From contig JAIBEX010000022.1 in the NCBI GenBank assembly GCA_019459455.1, forward strand, positions 1-64,000: a stretch of DNA of 64,000 nt, read 5' to 3'. Positions within the stretch are counted from its first letter, which is position 1. Every line of letters begins with the position of its first letter. A program made the position numbers and the translations under genes. This document shows, one piece after another, positions 42,637-52,007 of this stretch. The notes beneath the pieces are model-generated. The model searched no databases. It was not told the DNA's origin and saw only the letters and a list, made by a program, of their open reading frames with translations. The stretch comes from Weeksellaceae bacterium. Its GTDB lineage: Bacteria > Bacteroidota > Bacteroidia > Flavobacteriales > Weeksellaceae.

Positions 42637-43179
42637 ATGAAGGTTACGGAGAAAAATGAGGAAAAACTTACCTTCCTGGAAGGGATTGCAAACGGCATTA
42701 TTTGGTGGATTGGGTCCATTCCGTCGCTGATCGTTCATACCCTTCTTTTCCTTAGCGCATTTCTGCTGCCTCTTACCGGCGTTGTTGAGTATGACAAGAT
42801 GCTGCTTGTTCTTACGACCGTACTTTCGCTGGAGGCCATCTATCTGGCCATCTTTATCCAGATGTCCGTGAACAAAAGTTCAGAACATATCGAAATACTG
42901 AGGGATGATGTAACGGAAATCCAGGAAGATATCGAAGACATTCAGGAGGATATTGAAGAAATTTCTGAAGACCTGGAAGAAATCAGCGACGATATTGAGG
43001 ATATCCAGGAAGATATAGAAGACATTGCCGAGGATGAAGACAATGAAGACCATAATGAGCGCGCCAAGAATGTTATGCTCAAAAGTAACGTTTCAACAAA
43101 CAAATCAGCAATCAAAAGTTTACGTGATAAAATAGAGGAACTGGAAGGTCAGATTGAAAACCTCAAAAGCGAGGACTGA
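42637..43179 (+). CDS. membrane protein with acidic heptad-repeat coiled coil
   Basis: 180 residues. Two membrane helices (about 22-48 and 55-76) resemble the short two-helix module of DUF1003- or low-affinity-iron-permease-like proteins, a weak likeness. Residues 88-135 are a nearly perfect acidic heptad repeat (EDIEDIQ, EDIEEIS, EDLEEIS, DDIEDIQ, EDIEDIA), which should form a parallel coiled coil. A second short coil (SLRDKIEELEGQIENL) ends the protein. The repeat is visible in DNA at about 42900-43041. It would be an oligomeric inner-membrane protein with a long negatively charged cytoplasmic stalk. Function unknown. Confidence 0.78.
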   Translation: MKVTEKNEEKLTFLEGIANGIIWWIGSIPSLIVHTLLFLSAFLLPLTGVVEYDKMLLVLTTVLSLEAIYLAIFIQMSVNKSSEHIEILRDDVTEIQEDIEDIQEDIEEISEDLEEISDDIEDIQEDIEDIAEDEDNEDHNERAKNVMLKSNVSTNKSAIKSLRDKIEELEGQIENLKSED

Positions 43180-43311
43180 TGCATTATTCGGTACATAATA
43201 AATTATTGTTCTTTAACATAATGCGTTAAAAACGTCCATATAAAGAAAATTTAAAAACATTTATTGGGAAAAAAATATAAAAAATTATATATTTGTTGAA
43301 AACTTCCCAAA

Positions 43312-45939
43312 ATGTTAAATTATCGATTGAAAAACTACTTTAGTATTGCTTTTGTCGCTCTGTTGCTGTTTTCTTCAAATGCTGCATTTGGACAAACAAG
43401 GCCGCCGGCAAAAAAAGAAATTAATCCTTTAGCAAAGGCAGGGACCTTCATTGATGTGAATGTCGCTCCCTATCCTGAATCCAACTACACTCCCACGCAA
43501 TTGGTTACTGATGTGTTGGTAGGTGCGTCTCCGACCTGTGGTACGCCAAATATTTCCAATGTTTCCATTTCGCCCAATCAGCCGGTAACGAACAACGACC
43601 GTTTTTGGGGCTATTTCCACAAAACCACTTCTCAGTTTCCTTTTCAGGAAGGGATTGTGCTGACCACAGGATTCGCCCGGAAGGCAGGAAACGTTGCTGA
43701 ATCCAATGTCCTGGGTGACGTTACAGGGACCAACAGTGATCCTGATCTGGTAGCTGCTATAAACGCCACCTCTACGTTATATAATGCCGTAGTACTGGAA
43801 TTCGATTTTGTACCGGCCAGTACGCAGATGAAATTTAACTACATCTTCGCCTCTGAGGAATATACCGGGGGTTTTCCCTGCAGTGGATATGAAGATGCCT
43901 TCGCACTCCTCTTAAAACCTAATACACCGGGATCCACATATACGAATCTGGCGATACTGCCGGGTGGTGCCGGTCCGGTAACTGCTACGAACATTGTTCC
44001 TGCAAGTTTTACCTGCGGACCGATTAATGCACAGTATTTTGGCTCTTTACCGCCCAACCAAACCAATTATTACGGAAGAACAATACCTTTAACCGCACAG
44101 GCAAACGTGATACCCGGGCAGTCCTACCACATCAAAATGGTTCTTGCTGATGCAAGGGACAGCAGCTACGACTCAGCGGTATTTCTGGAGGCGGGTTCAT
44201 TTGATATAGGGGTGCAGATTTTAAATCCAAGTGGTGTAGCCTTACCTCCAGAGATTGAGATGTGCGACCTTGCGCCTCAGTCTTTAACAGCTTCGGTGCA
44301 GGTTGCGGGTTCAACTTACCAGTGGTCTTTAAATGGAGCACCAATACCTGGTGCGACTAATCCAACCTACGTGGCTACCGCACCCGGGATTTATGCTGTT
44401 CAGGTTTTTGTTCCTGGCAACCAGTGTCCTGGCGAAGCTTCGGTTACGATTCTGGGAGGTACGTCTCCGGTGGTTAACAATATAACGTATACCCAGTGTT
44501 ATGGACCGGGCAATGTTACTTTTAACCTTAACCTTACGCAGCCGCATGTAAGTGCTACGCCAGGAGTAACTTACCAGTATTATGTGAATCTGGCCGATGC
44601 ACAGGCACAGAATGCAAACTTTATTGCAAATCCGGCAGCGTTCTCCAGCGCGGGAAATCAGACCATCTATGCACTGGTGAAATCCACCTTCTGTCCGAAG
44701 ATCGCAGAAATTGCACTCGTAAAAGCCCCTCAAATCATTGTTGACATTGCCCAGCCGCCTTCCATCAACTGTACCAATCCCCAGGTTACGCTTAATGCGA
44801 TCAGTTCCACGTATCCTGCGGGCTCAGTGTTCAGTTGGGTAGCTTCCAACGGTGGATATATCTTCTCAGGAGCCAATACTTTAACTCCGGTAGTTGCATC
44901 AGGAGGTAATTACACCTTAACAATAACGAAGGCTTATCAGCCGGGAGATGTGGTTTGCTCAGCCTCAGGAACTGTTACCGTTCAGGAGAACTTCACACCG
45001 CCAACGGTTACCGTAATGGCTTCAGACACGAAGATTTGTGCAGGCGAAACCGTGATCTTAAATGCAACGGGAGGCGCCACCTATGTGTGGAATACCAATG
45101 CATCCCCATTAAGCATGATTACGGTCGCTCCAACTCAAACCACCACCTTTACTGTTTATTCAGTAGGTGCCAACGGATGTCAGTCCACCAATCCGGCAAC
45201 TGTAACCATAGAAGTTATACCTGCAATTACGACCATCCTACAGCCGGTTTCAGGTCAAATTTGCGTAGGTGACAGTATTGTACTCGACGCTGGTGCAGGA
45301 ACAAATTACACCTATGTGTGGACAGATCCAGATGATTTAGTTATTGGCAATTCCCAAACCGTGACCGTCGATGAAATTGGAATTTACACCGTGACCATTA
45401 ACAATGGAGAATGTACGGCTTCATTTACAACCCAAGTTGTTCAGGCTCAAATTCCTCAGATCATCAACGCGGATTTTCAGACCAACACGCTTACCATAAC
45501 TGCAAGTAATCCGAGCAACGGTCCTCTGGAATACTCCATTGACAATGGATTTACATGGCAGGATTCCAACGTGTTCAACAATGTGGCTCCAAACACGACC
45601 ATTACGATACAGGTTCGGGTAAAACATACTTCTTGTGTGGGATCCCTGCTGTTCTTCACCCTGCACGTGCAGAATGTGATTACACCAAACGGTGACGGAG
45701 TTAATGATGTCCTGGACCTTAGCGGTATCAGCCGTTACAAGGACTTTGCATCGTCTGTGTTTGACCGTTATGGTAAAGAGATATGGAGAGGCACAAAAGA
45801 GGCGCCAATCTGGATCGGAAGATTCCAGGGCAAAACGCTTCCGACCTCGACCTACTGGTATCAGATCAAATATGAAGATCCTGCAAACAAGAATCCGGTG
45901 CAGAAATCCGGATGGATCATGTTGAAAAACAGAGAATAG
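43312..45939 (+). CDS. T9SS-secreted protein with choice-of-anchor L domain
   Basis: 875 residues. A signal peptide (ending near AAFGQ) is followed by a choice-of-anchor L domain (about 50-290; IVLTTGFARKAGN, FNYIFASEEYTGGFPCSGYEDAFALLL). Several Ig/PKD-like beta modules follow, with recurring QWSLNGAPIPGATNPTY-type and TVMASDTKICAGETVILNATGG-type segments. The C-terminus is the gliding-motility-type (type B) T9SS sorting domain, NVITPNGDGVNDVLDLSG...VFDRYGKEIW. It is exported by type IX secretion and attached to or released from the surface, probably as an adhesin or matrix protein. A perfect terminator follows. Confidence 0.93.
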   Translation: MLNYRLKNYFSIAFVALLLFSSNAAFGQTRPPAKKEINPLAKAGTFIDVNVAPYPESNYTPTQLVTDVLVGASPTCGTPNISNVSISPNQPVTNNDRFWGYFHKTTSQFPFQEGIVLTTGFARKAGNVAESNVLGDVTGTNSDPDLVAAINATSTLYNAVVLEFDFVPASTQMKFNYIFASEEYTGGFPCSGYEDAFALLLKPNTPGSTYTNLAILPGGAGPVTATNIVPASFTCGPINAQYFGSLPPNQTNYYGRTIPLTAQANVIPGQSYHIKMVLADARDSSYDSAVFLEAGSFDIGVQILNPSGVALPPEIEMCDLAPQSLTASVQVAGSTYQWSLNGAPIPGATNPTYVATAPGIYAVQVFVPGNQCPGEASVTILGGTSPVVNNITYTQCYGPGNVTFNLNLTQPHVSATPGVTYQYYVNLADAQAQNANFIANPAAFSSAGNQTIYALVKSTFCPKIAEIALVKAPQIIVDIAQPPSINCTNPQVTLNAISSTYPAGSVFSWVASNGGYIFSGANTLTPVVASGGNYTLTITKAYQPGDVVCSASGTVTVQENFTPPTVTVMASDTKICAGETVILNATGGATYVWNTNASPLSMITVAPTQTTTFTVYSVGANGCQSTNPATVTIEVIPAITTILQPVSGQICVGDSIVLDAGAGTNYTYVWTDPDDLVIGNSQTVTVDEIGIYTVTINNGECTASFTTQVVQAQIPQIINADFQTNTLTITASNPSNGPLEYSIDNGFTWQDSNVFNNVAPNTTITIQVRVKHTSCVGSLLFFTLHVQNVITPNGDGVNDVLDLSGISRYKDFASSVFDRYGKEIWRGTKEAPIWIGRFQGKTLPTSTYWYQIKYEDPANKNPVQKSGWIMLKNRE

Positions 45940-45948
45940 TTATAAACT

Positions 45949-45981
45949 AAAAAGCCTTTCAAATTTGAAAGGCTTTTTTTT
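45949..45981. terminator. bidirectional terminator between the adhesin gene and rsmA
   Basis: A perfect palindrome of AAAAAGCCTTTCAAA with its inverse. It has a run of T on one strand and A on the other, so it works for both convergent genes. It overlaps the rsmA stop. Confidence 0.92.
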
Positions 45982-46750
45982 AACGTTGATTTTTCCAGAG
46001 GTTGGCGAAGCTGATAAAATCTTCGACCGAAAGTTCCTCCGCTCTTTTATCCATAAACTCATTCGTTTGCAGTGCTTCCGGAATCTCCAGTATTTTAAGC
46101 GAGTTGGAAAGTTTTTTCCGTCGCTGGTTGAATCCTGCCTTCACAATCTGCTTGAAAAGTACTTCATTGCCTTCCAGTCCGGGTTTCAGGTTCCGGGTGA
46201 GCCTGATCACTCCGGATTTCACCTTTGGCGGCGGGTTGAAGACATTTTCGTGAACGGTAAACAGGTACTTCACCTCATAATACGCCTGCACCAGGACGGA
46301 GAGTATTCCGTAGCTTTTGGTGCGGGGCACTGCAGCAGTCCTCTCCGCGACCTCTTTCTGGAACATGCCCACCATTTCCGGTATCAGATAATGATAGTCT
46401 ATGATCTTGAAGAGGATCTGGGAAGAGATGTTGTAAGGGAAATTCCCGATGACTGCGATCTGCTTTTCCGCGGAAAATTCAAAATCAGTTTTAAGAAAAT
46501 CTCCTATAAAGGAGGCTTCCTGAAGTTTCGGGTAATTATTCTGTAGATAGGAGATGGACTCCCGGTCAATCTCGGCGAGGTAGAGTTCCTTGTCCAGATC
46601 CAGCAGATATTTCGTGAGTACACCCATCCCGGGACCTACTTCAATGATGGAGGGGTAACCCACCGTACTCAGACCTTCGACAATGTTCCTGGCGATATTT
46701 TCGTCGGTCAGGAAGTGTTGCCCCAGGTGTTTCTTTGCTCTTACGCTCAT
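45980..46750 (-). CDS. rsmA: 16S rRNA dimethyladenosine methyltransferase
   Basis: 256 residues (also called KsgA). It begins KKHLGQHFLTDENIARNIV. The SAM loop is EVGPGMGVLTKYLL and the catalytic NFPYNIS motif is intact, with a C-terminal helical domain that grips the rRNA. It dimethylates two adenines of the 16S rRNA 3' hairpin late in 30S assembly. It is transcribed divergently from ftsX (170-base gap). The gene ends inside the shared terminator. Confidence 0.97.
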   Translation of the reverse strand: MSVRAKKHLGQHFLTDENIARNIVEGLSTVGYPSIIEVGPGMGVLTKYLLDLDKELYLAEIDRESISYLQNNYPKLQEASFIGDFLKTDFEFSAEKQIAVIGNFPYNISSQILFKIIDYHYLIPEMVGMFQKEVAERTAAVPRTKSYGILSVLVQAYYEVKYLFTVHENVFNPPPKVKSGVIRLTRNLKPGLEGNEVLFKQIVKAGFNQRRKKLSNSLKILEIPEALQTNEFMDKRAEELSVEDFISFANLWKNQR

Positions 46751-46919
46751 TTAGATTTAATTTGATTTGATTGGGAAAAGAAGCGCTTTCAGAACGCCTG
46801 TTTAAGAATGTTTTTCACTTTCCCGCTTTTCCCTTTTATGTTTTTTTTAACACCGATTTTTCGGCGTTTCCGGGCAAATTTCGGAAGTTTTTTTCTATTT
46901 TAGCCAAAAATTTTGATTA

Positions 46920-47816
46920 ATGGCAAGAACAGTGGAGGATTTTAACCGGAGAAGGCTTAGATCAAGTAACATAACCGTAGTGATCAGTATTGCGCTGGTG
47001 CTTTTTCTGGTCGGACTGTCCGGTCTGATTTTAATCAATGCCCAGAAATATTCTGATTATCTGAAGGAACAACTGGTTGTAAATGCCTATTTTGATCAGG
47101 ATTACGATTCCAAAGACTCACTGAAACTTGCCAAACAGGAGCAAGCGGCGGTTCAGAAAATCCAGGGTCTTGCTCCGGTAAAAAGAGCGACCTACATCAG
47201 CAGGGAGCAGGCTTCTAAGGAAGCACGTACCAGTTTGGGTATTGACACCGAGAAACTGTTCGATGCGCATATTTTCCCATCATCTATCGAGATTGCCCTG
47301 AAGCCCGAATATGTAGATCCGGCGAAGGTGAATGACGCTATAAAGCAGATTTCTACCGTTCCAGGTATCGTGGATGTGAAGAACAACTCCGAATCCCAGC
47401 AGATTTATGAAAACCTGAACAAAATCCTGAAATGGATTCTTGCATCTTCAATATTATTCCTTGTGCTGGCGATTGTGTTGATTAACAATTCGATACGGCT
47501 TAAGATTTTCTCAAAAAGATTCATCATAAAGACCATGCAGCTTGTAGGCGCGAAACGGAGGTTTATCCTCCTGCCTTTTATCAAAGAGGCTATCATCCTC
47601 GGTGTTTTGGGAGCCCTGCTGGGAATCTTGGCACTGTTTGGAGTGTGGTACTATTTTACATCCACCATACAGACTCCGTTTGTGCAGGATACGAATCAGT
47701 ATATCTGGCTCGTTGCGCTCATTGCCTTCATCGGAATATTCATTACGGTTCTGAGTACAATTTTTGCAACCTGGAGGTTCCTGAGGTCAAATATTGATGA
47801 TTTATACTATTCTTAA
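46920..47816 (+). CDS. ftsX: cell division permease FtsX
   Basis: 298 residues with four membrane helices and a large periplasmic loop between the first two (about 45-170, including QYSDYLKEQLVV-like and RATYISREQASKEA segments). That loop is the part that activates peptidoglycan hydrolases or amidases. The C-terminal FtsX permease domain contains SIRLKIFSKRFIIKTMQLVGAK. It works with the ATPase FtsE, but ftsE is not adjacent here, as is common in Bacteroidota. It heads a five-gene group ending with rluF, with gaps of 2, 31, 3 and 31 bases. A TATTTTAG box precedes it. Confidence 0.92.
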   Translation: MARTVEDFNRRRLRSSNITVVISIALVLFLVGLSGLILINAQKYSDYLKEQLVVNAYFDQDYDSKDSLKLAKQEQAAVQKIQGLAPVKRATYISREQASKEARTSLGIDTEKLFDAHIFPSSIEIALKPEYVDPAKVNDAIKQISTVPGIVDVKNNSESQQIYENLNKILKWILASSILFLVLAIVLINNSIRLKIFSKRFIIKTMQLVGAKRRFILLPFIKEAIILGVLGALLGILALFGVWYYFTSTIQTPFVQDTNQYIWLVALIAFIGIFITVLSTIFATWRFLRSNIDDLYYS

Positions 47817-47818
47817 AG

Positions 47819-48121
47819 ATGGCAAAAAACACAGGCAAATTCTCAGCTGATGATTTTGGTACTGCGGAGCAGGCAACCAAAAACAACAGCGCTTTTTACT
47901 TCGGTAAAGAAAACTATAAATGGATGCTGATCGGGCTTGCGCTCACCGTGGTGGGCTTCCTTCTCATGATGGGGGCTGATGCCAACACCGTAGACGGGAA
48001 ATTCGATCCCAACACCTGGAATGAAGGAATCTTTTCCTTCCGGCGGATCCGGCTTGCACCCTTTCTTGTCGTTGCCGGCTTTGCCGTGCAGGTGTACGCT
48101 ATCCTGAAACGGAACCGGTAA
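47819..48121 (+). CDS. DUF3098 membrane protein
   Basis: 100 residues. After a hydrophilic N-terminus (about 1-35) two membrane helices follow (KWMLIGLALTVVGFLLMMG and LAPFLVVAGFAVQVYAILK), separated by DANTVDGKFDPNTWNEGIFSFRRIR. This is the DUF3098 family of Bacteroidota, almost always found between ftsX and uppP. Function unknown. The conserved position suggests a role in cell envelope or division. It starts two bases after ftsX stops. Confidence 0.9.
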   Translation: MAKNTGKFSADDFGTAEQATKNNSAFYFGKENYKWMLIGLALTVVGFLLMMGADANTVDGKFDPNTWNEGIFSFRRIRLAPFLVVAGFAVQVYAILKRNR

Positions 48122-48152
48122 CGGAACCGCCATTCTTTAACTTATATTTTAC

Positions 48153-48968
48153 ATGGATTTAATAAAAGCAATTGTAATTGCGATTGTGGAGGGACTTACG
48201 GAATACCTTCCGGTTTCCTCAACCGCGCATATGATTTTTACCAGCTCACTGTATGGCATTCAGGAAGATGAGTTCGTAAAGATGTTTCAGGTTTCCATAC
48301 AGTTTGGTGCCATACTCGCGGTGGTTTTTCTTTACTGGAAAAAATTTCTGGATTTTACGAACCTTAAATTTTACTTAAAGCTGGGAGTTGCCGTGATTCC
48401 CGCATTGGTGTTGGGCTATATTTTTGACGATATGATTGAATCGGTACTGGGAGATCCTGTTCCGATCGCCATTGTCCTCATACTGGGCGGTGTGATACTG
48501 CTCTTCATTGATAAACTGTTCACGGTGCATACCGTAAACGACGAAAAGGAAATCAGCTACAAAAAAGCCTTCACCATCGGGATATGGCAGTGTCTTGCGA
48601 TGATGCCGGGTGTAAGCCGGAGTGCTGCCTCCATCATCGGAGGTATGCAGCAAAAACTGACCAGGGTAGCCGCAGCGGAATTCTCCTTCTTTCTTGCTGT
48701 TCCCACTATGCTTGCCGTAACCACGTATTCCATCTTTCTGAAGAAATGGAATCACCATGGGGTTGAGCAGAAGGGTTATGAAATGATTTTTAAAAGTTCG
48801 GAGAATACGCTCAGCTTTTTTGTCGGCAATATTGTCGCCTTTGTGGTGGCCGTGATTGCAATCAAATTCTTTATTGGTGTTCTTACGAAATATGGTTTCA
48901 AACCGTGGGGTTGGTACAGGATCATTGTGGGAATTGTTTTGCTGATTTACTTTACGCAGTTTGCATAA
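48153..48968 (+). CDS. uppP: undecaprenyl-diphosphatase
   Basis: 271 residues (BacA family) with about eight membrane helices. Motif 1 (VEGLTEYLPVSSTAH) and motif 2 (MPGVSRSAASIIGG) carry the glutamate, serine and arginine residues needed for catalysis. It recycles undecaprenyl pyrophosphate to the monophosphate carrier for peptidoglycan and O-antigen synthesis, and overproduction gives bacitracin resistance in other bacteria. It is the third gene of the ftsX group, three bases before truB. Confidence 0.97.
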   Translation: MDLIKAIVIAIVEGLTEYLPVSSTAHMIFTSSLYGIQEDEFVKMFQVSIQFGAILAVVFLYWKKFLDFTNLKFYLKLGVAVIPALVLGYIFDDMIESVLGDPVPIAIVLILGGVILLFIDKLFTVHTVNDEKEISYKKAFTIGIWQCLAMMPGVSRSAASIIGGMQQKLTRVAAAEFSFFLAVPTMLAVTTYSIFLKKWNHHGVEQKGYEMIFKSSENTLSFFVGNIVAFVVAVIAIKFFIGVLTKYGFKPWGWYRIIVGIVLLIYFTQFA

Positions 48969-48971
48969 CTG

Positions 48972-49673
48972 ATGACAGCAGAAAATTTCCTGGAAGGGCA
49001 GATTATTTTACTGGACAAACCACTGGACTGGACGAGCTTCCAGGCCGTGAATAAACTCAAGTATAAGCTGAAGAGCGAATTCAACCTCCCAAAGAAGTTC
49101 AAGATCGGGCATGCAGGGACTTTGGATCCGCGCGCAACTGGCCTGTTGATTGTGTGCACCGGTAAATTCACCAAAAAAATATCGGAAATTCAGGACGCGC
49201 CCAAGGAATATCTAACGGAAATCAAAATTGGTGTCCAAACGGAATCCTATGACACCGAGAAACCGGAAATCCTTCATCAGGACTTTTCACATATTTCAGC
49301 GGAATTCATCCGGGAAACTTTAGCTAAATTTGTAGGAGAGATCGAGCAGAAACCGCCGGTTTTTTCGGCCATAAAGATTGAGGGGCAGCGTGCCTATGAT
49401 CTTGCCAGAAAAGGGCAGGAGGTGGAGATGAAATCGCGGCCAACGACCATTCACTACCTTACTGATATTGAGATAGACCTGCCTTATGTAAGTTTTACCG
49501 TGGGCTGTGCCAAAGGCACGTATATCAGGAGCCTTGCACATGATATCGGCCAGCAGCTCGGAGTGGGAGCGTATCTTACCAACCTCCGGCGAACGAAAAT
49601 CGGGGAGTATTCCGTAGAAGATGCATCTGCAGATTTACTTAAGAACGAATTCCGTTTTTCTGAAAATACATAA
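48972..49673 (+). CDS. truB: tRNA pseudouridine-55 synthase
   Basis: 233 residues, shorter than E. coli TruB because the C-terminal PUA domain is missing, as in many Bacteroidota. The catalytic aspartate lies in KIGHAGTLDPRATGLL. The DKPLDWTSFQAV start, KPPVFSAIKIEGQRAYDLAR and the CAKGTYIRSLAHDIGQQLG motif are typical. It converts uridine 55 in the T loop of tRNAs to pseudouridine. It is transcribed with uppP upstream and rluF downstream. Confidence 0.96.
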   Translation: MTAENFLEGQIILLDKPLDWTSFQAVNKLKYKLKSEFNLPKKFKIGHAGTLDPRATGLLIVCTGKFTKKISEIQDAPKEYLTEIKIGVQTESYDTEKPEILHQDFSHISAEFIRETLAKFVGEIEQKPPVFSAIKIEGQRAYDLARKGQEVEMKSRPTTIHYLTDIEIDLPYVSFTVGCAKGTYIRSLAHDIGQQLGVGAYLTNLRRTKIGEYSVEDASADLLKNEFRFSENT

Positions 49674-49704
49674 TTTTTTGTCCACTGCTTATTTCTCATA
49701 AAAA

Positions 49705-50427
49705 ATGGAAAAGACTCGCATCAACAAATACCTTTCAGAAGTTGGTTTCTGCTCGCGCAGGGAAGCTGACCGGCTGCTGGAGCAGGGCAGCATTACTGTA
49801 AATGGAACCGTTCCGGAAATGGGCACAAAGGTTTCTGATGAAGATGAAATCCTTGTAAACGGAGTTTCGATTAAAAAAACCGAAGAGGAGCACGTATACA
49901 TTGCCCTGAACAAGCCTGTCGGAATTGTTTGCACTACGGACACAAGGCGCGAAAGGAACAACATTGTGGACTTCATCAACCATCCGAAGAGGATATTCCC
50001 GATCGGCCGGCTGGACAAACCCAGCGAAGGCCTGATCCTGCTGACCTCCGACGGCGATATTGTGAACAAGATCCTTCGTGCCCGCAACAACCACGAAAAG
50101 GAGTATATCGTACGGGTGGACCGGCCTATTACTCCTCAGTTCCTGCATAAAATGCGCAACGGAGTTCCCATTCTGGATACTGTGACAAAAAAATGTGAAG
50201 TGGAACAGATTGATACCCTGTCCTTCCGGATCGTTCTGACCCAAGGCCTGAACCGCCAGATTCGCCGCATGTGCGAGTATTTGGGCTACGAGGTTAAAAA
50301 GCTGAAGCGCATCCGCATTATGAACATTAAACTGGACCTGCCCGTGGGCAAATGGCGGGATTTAACCCCGGAAGAAATGAAAGCGCTTGATAACCTGCTG
50401 CAAGATTCTGCCAAAACAACCGATTAA
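49705..50427 (+). CDS. rluF: 23S rRNA pseudouridine synthase, RluF-like
   Basis: 240 residues. An S4 RNA-binding domain ([24 protein letters not shown], about 5-65) precedes the RsuA/RluB-type catalytic domain with the active-site aspartate in [18 protein letters not shown] and the [20 protein letters not shown] motif. The RluF subgroup modifies U2604 of 23S rRNA (and tRNA-Tyr U35 in E. coli). It could act at a neighbouring position instead. It is the last gene of the ftsX group. Confidence 0.9.
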   Translation: MEKTRINKYLSEVGFCSRREADRLLEQGSITVNGTVPEMGTKVSDEDEILVNGVSIKKTEEEHVYIALNKPVGIVCTTDTRRERNNIVDFINHPKRIFPIGRLDKPSEGLILLTSDGDIVNKILRARNNHEKEYIVRVDRPITPQFLHKMRNGVPILDTVTKKCEVEQIDTLSFRIVLTQGLNRQIRRMCEYLGYEVKKLKRIRIMNIKLDLPVGKWRDLTPEEMKALDNLLQDSAKTTD

Positions 50428-50546
50428 TTCGGGGATAAAATGCCGGCCTGAAAATCAAGATATTTTCTTTCATTCTCAAGATCCGCTGTTAAAATATTTC
50501 TGCATCCGCATAATCATCCGCATTAAACGTAGTCCGATTTACGTTG

Positions 50547-51917
50547 TTATTTAAGATATAACCGCATCTTTTGCTCATATTCCGGCTTCACCTTTATCAG
50601 TTTCCAGATTTTCTTCTCGTCGGTATTGCTTAGACGGTAATAGATGATTTTATCTGCAGAGTATCGGAAGTAAGGATGCGTCTTCAGCCAGCTTTCCGGA
50701 GCGTCCGTAAGCGTATATTTTTCAACCTTCGACATGTTCAGCATTGTGGTAGCTGCAAGTTTTTCAGCCAAAATCCGGTCAATATCATAGCTTTCGAAGA
50801 TCTGGTTCGCATGTGCGAAACCGCCCAGTTTCTTTCTGAAACCGAGGAAGTTCCGCGCGGCCCTCTCATCAAAACCAAATTCAGTGAGTTGGTCGAAGGT
50901 GATTTCATTAAGGTCTACTTTTGAAAAGTCTGTTTTCAGCTGCGCAGTCTGTGTTTTTCCTGTTGTAGTAGCTGCTTTGCGGCCAAAATTTTCCGGATTT
51001 AGTTGGATGTAGGGCCTCAGTTCCTCAAATTTCTTTTCAGAAATCACAAAACAGTTTTTGATTTCGTCCAGAGTCCTGAAATTTCCTTTGAGAATCCGCT
51101 CCCGGTAGTTAAGAATGACATTGGCCTGCTTCTCGGAGAAGCCCAATGATTTCCAACCGTCCAAGTCCAGAAGGTTAGGGTCAAAATTTTGTAGTGGAGC
51201 CTTAGTAACTGCTTTTGCTGGAAGCTGGTGCCCTATCATTCGTTTTTCCTGTCCCTCCGGAGTACGTTCCGGCAACACCAGGTAGGGCTCCAGTTTTTCA
51301 TAATTTTCTGAACTGATGATGAAACATTCCCTGAACTTCTCCTTGCTGATGAAACTTCCACCTAGATAACTCCTGTATTTCAGTATAGCGGCTGCCTGTT
51401 TTGCACTGAATCCTAGGCTTTCCCAATCCTGCTGACCATAGGTGTCCGGATTGAACCTGCCCGGAATCCTGAGTTCTTTTTTTGCGAACGTGGCAGGTCT
51501 GAAAACCGTATAGCTGGACCTTTGTTTTGTTGCGGCTGGATGTGTCTCCGGTAGCATAAGATAAGGCTCAAGCGCGCTGAATTTCTCCTCTGAAACGGCA
51601 TAGCATTTTTTGAACTGCTGTTTAGAGGTGAATGCACCTCCTACCACGTCACGGTACTTTAATATTGTGGCCGCCTGTTTTTCCGAAAAGCCCAGACTCA
51701 TCCATTGTTCTGCATCCAGATCATTGGGGTCAAAATCGGTAAGTTGAACGGATGGTACTGCGGATTCCGCTTCCGCAAACTGCAAATCAGTGGGGGATGG
51801 TCTCGAGTCTGTTGTAGAATTGCTGAAAAGTAAGAAACCTCCTGTTAAGATGATTCCCAGTAAAATCAGTGCGAAAAATGTTTTTTTTGCAACTGAAAAT
51901 TGTAGCTTCGATTTCAT
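50547..51917 (-). CDS. helix-hairpin-helix repeat protein with N-terminal membrane anchor
   Basis: 456 residues. One hydrophobic segment (about 11-30) anchors or exports it, followed by a low-complexity linker. Three clear copies of an HhH unit (LGFSEKQAATILKYR, LGFSAKQAAAILKYRS, LGFSEKQANVILNYRE) are each paired with a CFVIS/CYAVS...FEELEPY segment. A fourth, diverged unit (FGFDERAARNFLGFRKKLGG) and a last partial copy follow. This is the ComEA-like HhH fold used for non-specific DNA binding or protein assembly. Surface DNA binding in uptake is possible, but no competence genes are nearby. It seems monocistronic. The protein is longer and more repetitive than ComEA. Confidence 0.8.
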   Translation of the reverse strand: MKSKLQFSVAKKTFFALILLGIILTGGFLLFSNSTTDSRPSPTDLQFAEAESAVPSVQLTDFDPNDLDAEQWMSLGFSEKQAATILKYRDVVGGAFTSKQQFKKCYAVSEEKFSALEPYLMLPETHPAATKQRSSYTVFRPATFAKKELRIPGRFNPDTYGQQDWESLGFSAKQAAAILKYRSYLGGSFISKEKFRECFIISSENYEKLEPYLVLPERTPEGQEKRMIGHQLPAKAVTKAPLQNFDPNLLDLDGWKSLGFSEKQANVILNYRERILKGNFRTLDEIKNCFVISEKKFEELRPYIQLNPENFGRKAATTTGKTQTAQLKTDFSKVDLNEITFDQLTEFGFDERAARNFLGFRKKLGGFAHANQIFESYDIDRILAEKLAATTMLNMSKVEKYTLTDAPESWLKTHPYFRYSADKIIYYRLSNTDEKKIWKLIKVKPEYEQKMRLYLK

Positions 51918-51961
51918 CTGTTTAATTTTTCAGTAAAATTAACAGGCTGACACTACATGAT

Positions 51962-52007
51962 TTACAGGAAAAACACCCTTTTTATTACAGGAAAAACACC
52001 CTTTTTT
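51962..52007. repeat. 23-bp direct tandem duplication
   Basis: Two nearly identical 23-base units, each starting TTACAGGAAAAACACCC, abut at 51984/51985. The second ends at the stop codon of the MerR-type gene. This looks like a recent slippage duplication and has no clear role. Confidence 0.8.

Noticed and set aside
42900-43041. CRISPR-like or satellite repeat
   Set aside because: The periodicity follows protein heptads (21 bp) within a coding frame, without spacers or conserved DNA units. No CRISPR array or cas gene is present in the window.
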